A stretch of DNA of 64,000 nt from an uncultured Flavonifractor sp. GTDB taxonomy: Bacteria; Bacillota; Clostridia; Oscillospirales; Oscillospiraceae. The stretch is from the NCBI RefSeq assembly GCF_944383115.1, contig NZ_CALWOJ010000001.1, forward strand, positions 1 through 64,000, given 5' to 3'. The notes under the pieces were generated by a model. That model had not been told where the DNA came from. It did no database searches and worked only from the letters and a program-made list of their open reading frames with translations. A program made the translations under genes and the position numbers. Each line of letters starts with the position of its first letter. The first letter of the stretch is position 1. Below, in pieces: positions 28,804 through 35,613 of this stretch.

Positions 28804-30029
28804 GGATCGGCCTCGTTTTCTTGTGTGATGGGATCAGGCACAAAGGTCCCGATCTCTTCCCGGCACTCTGCCTGGAGGGTGACTTTCAGCATCCCGTCCA
28901 CCGTCTCCACGGCAAACTCGGTGCTGACGATCTCTCCCTCGCCCACCGCCTCTTCCAGCGCCTCCATCAGGCGCTCTTCCAGCATGGCCTGAGCCGCGTC
29001 CGGCTCCACGGCCAGCTGCTCCAGTTCATAGGCCCGGCAGGTCTCCCGCTGCACGGCCAGGGGCATCTCCCGGCCGCCGGGCAGGGTCAGGGTCCAGGTA
29101 CGGCTTATTTTATCATACCTGTCAAAAGAAATTCCACCCTTTCCGAAAAAATCCACCCGCCGGCCCAGGAAGGTAAACGACCACAGGGCGGCCTCCTGGC
29201 CGGTGTACCGCTTAACCTGGGCCTCCAGGGGCAGCTGGGCCGCCAGGGTGCGCCAGGTGCGGGCGTACACCCGGCCGGAGGCCCGCACCTGCATCTGGCC
29301 GATCTCCGGCTTCTCGCTGTAGGCCGGGCCTTTCAGATGGACGGTACCAGAGATGAGGGTCTCCCCCTCCAGCACCGTGTCCCCCACCTTTACCACCGCC
29401 TCGCCGGTGAGGGGTTCCACCTTGGTAACGATACCCGAAACCCGGGCCACCACGTCGCCGTACTCCTGGGCGTCCACCAGCTCCGGGGCCTCCACTGCCT
29501 CCCGCACCAGCACCTCCGCCCGGGTGCCGTACAGGTTGATGGACAGCCAGGACAGCTCCGGGATCTGGAGCAGCACCTTGTTGCCCACCGTCCGCTCGTC
29601 CAGGCCTGGGCCGAAGGTACCCACGCTTAGCCCCTGCCGCCGCAGCTCGGTAAGGATCTGGGCGGTGGACACGTTGGTGTTCCCCTTCACCTCAATGGTG
29701 AGGACAAAGGCGGAGAGGACGCACACCGCGATCATGGACAAGCTCAACCCCACCCAGAAGGCGTACCGCTTTTTGAACCGGGCCAGAAAGTAGGGCATCC
29801 CCGTCCGGGCCGCCGGCGTGACGGTACACAGCACCCGCTCCCCCAGGGCGGCGGCCTGCCGGCTGCCCCGGCGGGTGACGGTAAGCCGCAGGCGGGTGGG
29901 CTCCATCCACTCCACGTTCCAAAACAAAATGCCCCGCTGGGCGCACAGATTGAGGAAGCGCTCGGGGAAGGCCCCCTCCACCTCCAGACGCACGCTCCCC
30001 CGCAGGGCGTTTACCAGCCGCAGCAGCAT
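28800..30029 (-). CDS. yqfD: Sporulation protein YqfD
   Basis: Membrane protein expressed in the mother cell in spore-formers; exact biochemical role unknown. 409 residues: N-terminal cytoplasmic domain of about 90, one membrane helix (FWVGLSLSMIAVCVLSAFVLTI), then a large outer domain that begins with a POTRA/FtsQ-like stretch (VKGNTNVSTAQILTELRRQG). The ATG at 30029 has GGAGG seven bases upstream. Directly follows yqfC and precedes phoH, the conserved sporulation/housekeeping junction. Confidence 0.93.
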   Translation of the reverse strand: MLLRLVNALRGSVRLEVEGAFPERFLNLCAQRGILFWNVEWMEPTRLRLTVTRRGSRQAAALGERVLCTVTPAARTGMPYFLARFKKRYAFWVGLSLSMIAVCVLSAFVLTIEVKGNTNVSTAQILTELRRQGLSVGTFGPGLDERTVGNKVLLQIPELSWLSINLYGTRAEVLVREAVEAPELVDAQEYGDVVARVSGIVTKVEPLTGEAVVKVGDTVLEGETLISGTVHLKGPAYSEKPEIGQMQVRASGRVYARTWRTLAAQLPLEAQVKRYTGQEAALWSFTFLGRRVDFFGKGGISFDRYDKISRTWTLTLPGGREMPLAVQRETCRAYELEQLAVEPDAAQAMLEERLMEALEEAVGEGEIVSTEFAVETVDGMLKVTLQAECREEIGTFVPDPITQENEADP

Positions 30030-30045
30030 TCCTCCGCCTCCTTTT

Positions 30046-30327
30046 TCAGGTCAGATCCACCCCGTCGATCTCGCCGGTAATGAGCAGCTGGCTGGCGTTC
30101 ATGGACTTCAGTTCCAGATTGCTGCCCCGCACCTTGACCACCAGCTTGCCGCCGGAGATGTGGATCTCCTCGCTGCCGTAGGCCAGGATGCCTTTATGGT
30201 TTTCCATCCGCAGTTCCCGGCTGCCGGTGATCTCCAGCCTGGGCAGGCCGGCCACCACGTCGCCGGGCAGGTCCAGCACCTGGGCCGTCTTTTCCAGCAG
30301 GCCGGGCCGTTTCCGGTTCCCTTCCAT
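30046..30327 (-). CDS. yqfC: Sporulation protein YqfC (YabP/YqfC family)
   Basis: 93-residue beta-rich protein of the YabP/YqfC family, restricted to spore-forming Firmicutes and needed in the mother cell. Visible pattern: LPGDVVAGLPRLEITGSRELRMENHKGI (described by its extent) and YGSEEIHISGGKLVVKV. The ATG at 30327 has GGAGG eight bases upstream; a GTG three codons earlier abuts the site. First gene of the long minus-strand series; no convincing sigma-E type promoter was found in the gap before it. Confidence 0.9.
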   Translation of the reverse strand: MEGNRKRPGLLEKTAQVLDLPGDVVAGLPRLEITGSRELRMENHKGILAYGSEEIHISGGKLVVKVRGSNLELKSMNASQLLITGEIDGVDLT

Positions 30328-30382
30328 AGCCGCCACCTCCTCCCACCTATGCTTATGCGGGGAGGTTGTCCCTTTTGACAGG

Positions 30383-30408
30383 AAAAGGGCGGGCCTTTCG
30401 GCCCGCCC
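30383..30408 (-). terminator. Terminator after the radical SAM gene
   Basis: 9-bp GC stem (GGGCGGGCC with GGCCCGCCC, four-base loop) followed on the minus strand by TTTTCCTG. Confidence 0.8.
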
Positions 30409-30426
30409 CAGAATGGGAGATGGTTC

Positions 30427-31299
30427 TTATATGCCAGTCAAATCAAATGGGGGGATATACTCCGCCCGGGCGGCCTCCGCCCCCTGGGTAAAGCCCTCCA
30501 GCCCCAGATCCGCCATGTAGCCCTCCGCCGCCCGGACCTCCGAGGGGCGCAGCCGGCGGTTCAGCTCCGGAAACTCCGCCGCCCGTCCCCAGGGAAGGTA
30601 CTGGCTCATGAGGGAGAACAGCACCTCTCCCGGCGCGAAGTGTTCCGCCACCCAGTCCATCACCCGCTTTGCCTCCGCCAGTTTGCCGGGCAGCAGCAGG
30701 TGGCGGATGATAACGCCCCGTTTTAACAGCCCGTCTTCATAACAATACGGGCCGGTCTGGCGGAACATCTCCAGGATGGCCGCCTCCGCCGCCTGTGGGT
30801 AGTCGGGGGCGTCGGAATAGCGCCCGGCATACTCCGGCGTGCGGTACTTGTAGTCGGGCAGGTAGACGTCCACCTTGCCCTCCAGGGTCCGCAGAGTCTC
30901 CACCCAGTCGTAGCCGCCGGAATTCCACACCACCGGCACCGGCAGCGGCTCTTGCAGCGCCTCCCGCACCACATGGGCGTAGTGGGTGGGGTTCACCAGA
31001 TTGATGTTGTGGGCGCCCTGATGGATCAGCTCATAAAAGATGGCCCGCAGGCGATCCACCGTGACCGGCTTTCCAAAATCCCGGTGGCTGATCTGCTCGT
31101 TCTGGCAGAACACACACCCCAGGGAGCAGCCGGAGAAAAATACGGTGCCCGACCCCTTTGTGCCGGAGATGGGGGGTTCCTCCCACAGGTGGAGAGCCGC
31201 CCGGGCCACCACCGGGGCTTCTGGCATCCGGCAGCGACCCTCTCCCCGGTCAGCCGTACGCACCGCCCCGCACTGCCGGGGGCAGAGGTTGCAGATCAT
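30427..31299 (-). CDS. Radical SAM protein, PflX-like (COG1313)
   Basis: 290 residues. A leading cysteine cluster (CNLCPRQCGAVR) is followed by the radical SAM signature CSLGCVFCQN near residue 58, the CxxxCxxC that binds a 4Fe-4S cluster. NPTHYAHVV and VWNSGGYDW are typical of the pyruvate-formate-lyase-activase-like group. The specific substrate is unknown; it is not adjacent to a glycyl radical enzyme here, so an activase role is not supported. Monocistronic between two hairpins. Confidence 0.88.
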   Translation of the reverse strand: MICNLCPRQCGAVRTADRGEGRCRMPEAPVVARAALHLWEEPPISGTKGSGTVFFSGCSLGCVFCQNEQISHRDFGKPVTVDRLRAIFYELIHQGAHNINLVNPTHYAHVVREALQEPLPVPVVWNSGGYDWVETLRTLEGKVDVYLPDYKYRTPEYAGRYSDAPDYPQAAEAAILEMFRQTGPYCYEDGLLKRGVIIRHLLLPGKLAEAKRVMDWVAEHFAPGEVLFSLMSQYLPWGRAAEFPELNRRLRPSEVRAAEGYMADLGLEGFTQGAEAARAEYIPPFDLTGI

Positions 31300-31331
31300 G
31301 GCAGTCGTTCCTTTCCCTTGGTCTTGGCGGC

Positions 31332-31352
31332 GGGCGGCCGTAAAGGCCGCCC
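31332..31352. repeat. REP-like hairpin (copy 3)
   Basis: GGGCGGCC and GGCCGCCC (8-bp stem, five-base loop), reading GCAGGGGCGGCC on the minus strand. It lies after the XRE gene. Related to the copies at 9716 and 24763. Confidence 0.5.
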
Positions 31353-31363
31353 CTGCGTCTCGT

Positions 31364-31582
31364 CTATTTCCACACTTCCCTGCGCTCGGTGCGGCCCATC
31401 AGCCAGTCCACCGAGACGTCAAAATAATCCGCCAGCCGGAGCAGGTTTTCAAATCCCGGTTTCTGTTCTCCCCGTTCAAAGCGGTGGTACTGCCGCAAGG
31501 TCATTTGACATGCCTGGGCCACCGCTCCCTGAGTCACGCCTCGTTGGGTGCGAAGCTGCAACAGCTTTTGACAAAAATCCAT
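31364..31582 (-). CDS. Small XRE-family transcriptional regulator
   Basis: 72 residues, essentially one Cro/C1-type helix-turn-helix: LQLRTQRGVTQGAVAQACQM then LRQYHRFERGEQKPGFENLLRLADYF, ending with the usual DVSVDWLMGRT. AAGGAG sits five bases before the ATG at 31582. Its own promoter (TTGGAC-17-TATAAT) is interlocked with the divergent promoter of the 60-residue gene. Two palindromic sites in that 50-base region are the obvious operators, so it most likely represses both directions. Confidence 0.9.
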   Translation of the reverse strand: MDFCQKLLQLRTQRGVTQGAVAQACQMTLRQYHRFERGEQKPGFENLLRLADYFDVSVDWLMGRTERREVWK

Positions 31583-31591
31583 AAAAACTCC

Positions 31592-31620
31592 TTGACATTG
31601 ACTAATAAGTCAATTATACT
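31592..31620 (+). promoter_or_regulatory. Sigma-A promoter of the 60-residue gene
   Basis: TTGACA (31592-31597), 17 bases, TATACT (31615-31620). The spacer is filled by palindromic operator 1. Its -10 overlaps the -10 of the opposite promoter. Confidence 0.85.
31598..31615. promoter_or_regulatory. Operator 1 for the XRE regulator
   Basis: Perfect palindrome ATTGACTAATAAGTCAAT (7-base arms, AATA centre). Confidence 0.75.
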
Positions 31621-31641
31621 CGTATTGACTAATAAGTCCAA
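31613..31641 (-). promoter_or_regulatory. Sigma-A promoter of the XRE gene
   Basis: Minus strand TTGGAC (31636-31641), 17 bases, TATAAT (31613-31618). Operator 2 covers its spacer and -35. Confidence 0.85.
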
Positions 31642-31642
31642 T
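31624..31642. promoter_or_regulatory. Operator 2 for the XRE regulator
   Basis: Same sequence as operator 1 with one inserted base (ATTGACTAATAAGTCCAAT), 26 bases further on. Confidence 0.7.
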
Positions 31643-31656
31643 CAGAGGTGTTACAT

Positions 31657-31839
31657 ATGTCCATTACGATGGAACTGCTCTACCACTACTTTGTAGGGCC
31701 GCCGGACCCCGATCAGTGGCCGGAGGAACTGAAAAACAATCCTGCCGCCGGCCATGGGATGTACTCCTTTGAACAGGGATTCCGGCTGGGGCTGCTCCTG
31801 TCGGCAGAGGCCCTCTTCCCGGAATTACTTCGGCCCTAA
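31657..31839 (+). CDS. 60-residue protein of unknown function, divergent from the XRE regulator
   Basis: Starts MSITMELLYHYFVGPP with GAGG eight bases upstream, after a strong sigma-A promoter. Acidic and aromatic N-terminal half with many prolines, then an amphipathic helix-like end (FEQGFRLGLLLSAEALFPELL). No signal peptide, membrane helix or known motif was recognised. Its control by the neighbouring XRE repressor suggests a dose-sensitive product, but there is no direct evidence that the pair is a toxin-antitoxin. Its 3' end overlaps the convergent tdk gene by 15 bases. Confidence 0.7.
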   Translation: MSITMELLYHYFVGPPDPDQWPEELKNNPAAGHGMYSFEQGFRLGLLLSAEALFPELLRP

Positions 31840-32394
31840 GTTGCCCTCTTTCCAGTGCTTGCGGCACAGGCCGATGTACTGGTCGTTGGCCCCCAGCACC
31901 ACCTGCTCCCCCTCCTTGAGGACATGGCCGTTCTCGTCAAACCGGGCGTTGCACAGGGCCTTCTTGCCGCACCAGCAGATGGTCTTGACCTCCTCGATCA
32001 CATCGGCGGTGGCCAGCAGCTCCGCCGAACCGGGGAACAAGTCCCCCTTGAAGTCGGCCCGCAGGCCGTAGCAGATCACCGGGATGTTCCAGTCGTCCAC
32101 CAGGTCGGTGAGGTAGCGCACCTCCTCCCGGCTCAAAAACTGGGCCTCATCCACGATGATGCAGGCGTAGGGCTTGAGCTGGCGTGGGGTCATCTCCATC
32201 AGGTCGGAAAAATAGATGCAGTCGTGGCTCAGCCCCGCCCGGGAGGCCACGAACCGGGCCCCGTCCCGCTGGTCGATGGCGGGCTTCACCAGCAGGGCGT
32301 CCTGGCCCCGCTCCTCATAGTTGTAGCGCACCATCAGGGCGTTGGCGGTCTTGCTGGAACCCATCACTCCATACCGGAAATACAGCTTTGCCAT
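31825..32394 (-). CDS. tdk: Thymidine kinase
   Basis: Phosphorylates thymidine in the salvage pathway. 189 residues, the short bacterial type II enzyme. P-loop region LYFRYGVMGSSKTANAL, lid/active site VDEAQFLSREEV near 80 (Walker B DEAQF), CYGLRADFKGDLFPGS, and zinc cysteines CWCGKKALCNAR near 145. The ATG at 32394 has GGAGAGG; the open frame upstream belongs to mutY's complementary frames. Overlaps the mutY end by 31 bases, so the two form one operon. Confidence 0.94.
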   Translation of the reverse strand: MAKLYFRYGVMGSSKTANALMVRYNYEERGQDALLVKPAIDQRDGARFVASRAGLSHDCIYFSDLMEMTPRQLKPYACIIVDEAQFLSREEVRYLTDLVDDWNIPVICYGLRADFKGDLFPGSAELLATADVIEEVKTICWCGKKALCNARFDENGHVLKEGEQVVLGANDQYIGLCRKHWKEGNLGPK

Positions 32395-33434
32395 GGTTCC
32401 TCTCCTTCTCCTTTGAGCCGCCCCTCCACCGCAGGCTTGAAGGCCTGAAAGGCGTTGGGTACGGCGTAGTCCCGGTCCAGTTCCTCCAGGGTGGCCCACA
32501 CCCAGCCCTGGGGCAGGGTATGGCGGGCCGCCTGGACCAGCACGGCCTTCATGTGCCACTCGATATGGGTAAAGATGTGCTTGCCGGAAGGCCCCTGCTC
32601 CAGAGAACTTGCCTCCACCGGGCAGGGGGCGGGGGACAGCTCGTTGGGGTACTCCCACAGACCCGCCAGCAGGCCCCGGCTCTTCCGCCGCCGGAGGGCC
32701 ACCGCCCCATCCCGGAAGATGAGGAACACCGTCCGTTCCTCCACCCGCCGGGCCTTTTTGGCCGTCTTCACCGGCAGCTCCCCGGTGCGCTCCGTCAGCC
32801 GGGCCACGCAGAAGTCTCTGGCGGGGCACTGCTCGCACAGGGGCGCGCCGTTGGGCAGGCATACGGTGGCCCCCAGCTCCATCAGGGCCTGGTTGAAGTC
32901 CCCGGGGGCATCCACCGGCATGACCCGCTTCAGAGCCGCTCCCATCCGGGTCTTGGTGTCCGGCCTCATGATGTCCCCGTCGTCCCCGGTGATACGGGCC
33001 ACCACCCGCAGCACATTGCCGTCCACCGCCGGTTCCGGGATGCCGAAAGCGATGGAGGAAATGGCCCCGGCGGTATAGTCCCCAATGCCGGGCAGGGCGC
33101 GGATGGCCTCATAGGTATGGGGGAACACGCCGCCGTACTCCTCCATGATCCGGCAGGCCGCCTTTTGCAGGTTGCGGGCCCGGTTGTAGTAGCCCAGCCC
33201 CTGCCACAGCTTCATCAGCCTGTCCTCCTCCACCGCCGCCAGATCAGCCACAGTGGGCAGTTCCGCCAGAAAGCGTCGGTAGTAGTCCAGCACCGCCGCC
33301 ACCCTGGTCTGCTGGAGCATGATCTCGCTGAGCCACACATGGTAGGGGGTGGGTTCGCTGCGCCAGGGCAGCACCCGGGCGTTTTCCCGATACCATTGCA
33401 GCAGCGGGATGGGAAGCAATTCCAGCGGTTCCAA
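32364..33434 (-). CDS. mutY: A/G-specific adenine glycosylase
   Basis: Removes adenine opposite 8-oxoguanine. 356 residues. N-terminal helix-hairpin-helix glycosylase: LPWRSEPTPYHVWLSEIMLQQT region, catalytic Glu in SEIMLQQTRV, ALPGIGDYTAGAI near 115 with the catalytic Asp in VDGNVLRV, then the 4Fe-4S cluster cysteines CxxxxxxCxxCxxxxxC (ATVCLPNGAPLCEQCPARDFC). The C-terminal NUDIX-like domain (RRKSRGLLAGLWEYPNE) reads the 8-oxoG. The start is TTG at 33434, seven bases after GGAGG; no ATG fits better. Confidence 0.95.
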   Translation of the reverse strand: MEPLELLPIPLLQWYRENARVLPWRSEPTPYHVWLSEIMLQQTRVAAVLDYYRRFLAELPTVADLAAVEEDRLMKLWQGLGYYNRARNLQKAACRIMEEYGGVFPHTYEAIRALPGIGDYTAGAISSIAFGIPEPAVDGNVLRVVARITGDDGDIMRPDTKTRMGAALKRVMPVDAPGDFNQALMELGATVCLPNGAPLCEQCPARDFCVARLTERTGELPVKTAKKARRVEERTVFLIFRDGAVALRRRKSRGLLAGLWEYPNELSPAPCPVEASSLEQGPSGKHIFTHIEWHMKAVLVQAARHTLPQGWVWATLEELDRDYAVPNAFQAFKPAVEGRLKGEGEEPWQSCISGME

Positions 33435-33469
33435 ATAGTTCCCTCCAAAGTCTGATTGTTATCCCGTTC

Positions 33470-33498
33470 ATTATATAATGACTGCCCCGCTTTTTCAA
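33470..33498 (-). promoter_or_regulatory. Sigma-A promoter of mutY-tdk
   Basis: Minus strand TTGAAA (33493-33498), 17 bases, TATAAT (33470-33475). Confidence 0.8.
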
Positions 33499-33530
33499 TT
33501 CCCACCGTTCTACAAAATTTTGCCCTCCCC

Positions 33531-33560
33531 TTGCGCTTACCGGCAGGTTACCACTATAAT
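33531..33560 (+). promoter_or_regulatory. Sigma-A promoter of the FUSC-type gene
   Basis: TTGCGC (33531-33536), 18 bases, TATAAT (33555-33560), 40 bases before the GTG start. Confidence 0.65.
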
Positions 33561-33599
33561 GTTAGATAAGCAATCAATTTCCGGCAAGGGGGCTTTATC

Positions 33600-35534
33600 G
33601 TGGCCGCAGGCAAAGGCATCAGAGGATTTCCGGCGTTGTTCTGGCGCCGGTGGAAGGGCGCCTTTTCCACCATTTTATTTTACATTATCCAGTTTCTGTT
33701 GGTGATCTGGATCTTCGGCACCACCTACGCGATGGTGGTATCCTGCTCCACCACCCTGTTCCAGCTGCGCCGGAAGGAGGCCAACCGGCTGGAGGACTAC
33801 CTGTCCATGTGCCTGGTCTCCCTGCTGCTCTGCCTGCTGGCCTTTGCCGCAGGTCTGAACGTTTGGCTGTGCGCCGTCCTTAACTTTGCGGTGCCTTTCT
33901 ACCTGGTATTCTGGAAGTGCAGCCAGTTTACCCCCAAGGGCCACATGGGCTACGCCATGACCTTTGTCTTTTTGGAGCTGAGGCCCCCTACGCTGGAGCA
34001 GCTGCCCAGGCAGCTGGAGGCGGTGGCTTTTTGCTGTCTGCTGCTGGTAATCGCCCTGCTCATTAACGCCAGGGTGGCCCACATCACCAGTGACCCGGCG
34101 GGCCAGATCTCCACCAGTCTGCTGCGCCTGGCCGGATTGCTGGACGATCTGGCCGAGGGCGGGGACGACAAGGCCGCCGGTAAGGAGCTTTACGACCTGG
34201 CGCGCAGCTTTCATCGGATGGGCTACGACCGGCGGCATCTGCTCCAGCTCCCCGACCGGCAGAAACGGTGCTATCATCTGCTTGCCCTGTTGTTCCAGCG
34301 GGCCTCCTACCTGGTCACCGACGGCCCCTCCTGGCAGGACTCCAAGCAAACCGACGGCTTTTCCTCCGCCATGCACACCCTGGCGGAGGTGGTGCGGCAG
34401 CTCCAAAGCGCCTGGGAACCCGCCGCCCGTCAGCGGCTGGCCGCCCGTATCCAGGCTCTGCTGGATCACACCGACCTGCCCCAGGGCCGGCTGCGGATCT
34501 TCTACCGCAGTGTGCTGCACACCCTGCTGCTGCTGTGCCGGGAGTCCTTCCACGCACAGCGCGACCCTCTCTTCCGCAAGGTGCCCTGGCGGGCGGCCTG
34601 GAGCGGCCTGCGCCAACGGTTCTCCCCCGGCCGGTTTGAGTTCCGCTTTGCCCTGCGGCTGGCGGTGGTCATGACCATCAGCGAAACCGTCAGTTTCCTG
34701 TGGGAGTTTGAACATACCTACTGGTTCCCCCTCCACGCCTTCCTGCTCCTCCAGCCCAGCTATGAGGAGAGCGCCCACCGGATGGTGACCCGCCCCGTGG
34801 GTACCGCCATCGGGTGTCTGCTGGTCCATCTGGTCTATCCCTGGCTGCCCGGTCTGCCGGGGATCTTCGTGTTCTCCCTCATCATGATCTCCCTGATGTA
34901 CTGCTGCACCCCGGGCACCTGGGTCCACCCCATTTTCTCCACCTCCTTCGCCCTGACAATGGCCACTTTGACCGTGCAGGAGACCGAGGCCATCGGCCTG
35001 CGGCTGATGTACCTGGGCATGGCGGTGGTTCTCGTGCTGGTGGTCAACACCTTTCTGCTGCCCAACCGGAGGGAGCCCCAGTTCCGGCGCAACTTCCAGG
35101 AACTCTACAGGCTCCAGGCCTACTACTGGCAGGTGATCCGCCGCAGCCTGCGTCAGCCGGTGGATCCCGCCCTGTTCAGCGAGCTGCTCTCCCAGTTCCA
35201 CATGGTGTACCATGAGGCCGCCCAGTTTGCCGACCAACTGCCACTGGAGGAGGCCTCTTTCCACCGGCAACGGCTGGTGATCCTGTGGAACATGTTCTCC
35301 GAGCTGGAACAGACCGAGGGGCTGGTGCAGACCGACGGCCTCTCCCCGGAGGAGCGTCAGGTACTGGAGACGCTGGCGGCCGAGCTGGAACGTCGGATCT
35401 GTCCGCTGGCCGATCTCAACGGCCTGCCGCTGGACACGCTGCCCAGGGGGGAACTTTATTATGTGATCCATCGCTATCTGGAAAACGCCCACGCTCTGCT
35501 GGCAGCCTCCGAACCTTCCAGCCTATGTCCATAA
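33600..35534 (+). CDS. FUSC/YccS-like membrane protein (possible aromatic acid exporter)
   Basis: 644 residues in two membrane-domain halves. The N-terminal block has four or five helices (STILFYIIQFLLVIWIFGTTYAMV; CLVSLLLCLLAFAAGLNVWLCAVL; AVAFCCLLLVIALLI), a cytoplasmic middle of about 200 residues follows, then a second block beginning with the FUSC hallmark YWFPLHAFLLLQPSYEES and TRPVGTAIGCLLVHL. A helical C-terminal domain ends the protein. Relatives include AaeB and YccS, tied to efflux of organic acids in some bacteria; substrate here is unknown. The start is GTG, preceded by AAGGGGG. Single gene with its own promoter and a strong terminator. Confidence 0.82.
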   Translation: MAAGKGIRGFPALFWRRWKGAFSTILFYIIQFLLVIWIFGTTYAMVVSCSTTLFQLRRKEANRLEDYLSMCLVSLLLCLLAFAAGLNVWLCAVLNFAVPFYLVFWKCSQFTPKGHMGYAMTFVFLELRPPTLEQLPRQLEAVAFCCLLLVIALLINARVAHITSDPAGQISTSLLRLAGLLDDLAEGGDDKAAGKELYDLARSFHRMGYDRRHLLQLPDRQKRCYHLLALLFQRASYLVTDGPSWQDSKQTDGFSSAMHTLAEVVRQLQSAWEPAARQRLAARIQALLDHTDLPQGRLRIFYRSVLHTLLLLCRESFHAQRDPLFRKVPWRAAWSGLRQRFSPGRFEFRFALRLAVVMTISETVSFLWEFEHTYWFPLHAFLLLQPSYEESAHRMVTRPVGTAIGCLLVHLVYPWLPGLPGIFVFSLIMISLMYCCTPGTWVHPIFSTSFALTMATLTVQETEAIGLRLMYLGMAVVLVLVVNTFLLPNRREPQFRRNFQELYRLQAYYWQVIRRSLRQPVDPALFSELLSQFHMVYHEAAQFADQLPLEEASFHRQRLVILWNMFSELEQTEGLVQTDGLSPEERQVLETLAAELERRICPLADLNGLPLDTLPRGELYYVIHRYLENAHALLAASEPSSLCP

Positions 35535-35543
35535 CCGACGACG

Positions 35544-35584
35544 AAAAAAGAGCTAACTGACTTGCAGTCAGTTAGCTCTTTTTT
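35544..35584. terminator. Bidirectional terminator
   Basis: Perfect 18-bp stem (35544-35561 with 35567-35584), five-base loop, A6/T6 ends. Serves the FUSC-type gene and the convergent SLH gene. Confidence 0.94.
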
Positions 35585-35613
35585 ATAAAGGATGGGATGA
35601 TTGGGGGGCTGGC

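Noticed and set aside
30336..30382. Sigma-E-like promoter before yqfC (GCATAAGCAT on the minus strand)
   Set aside because: Only the CATA core matches and no -35 fits at correct distance.
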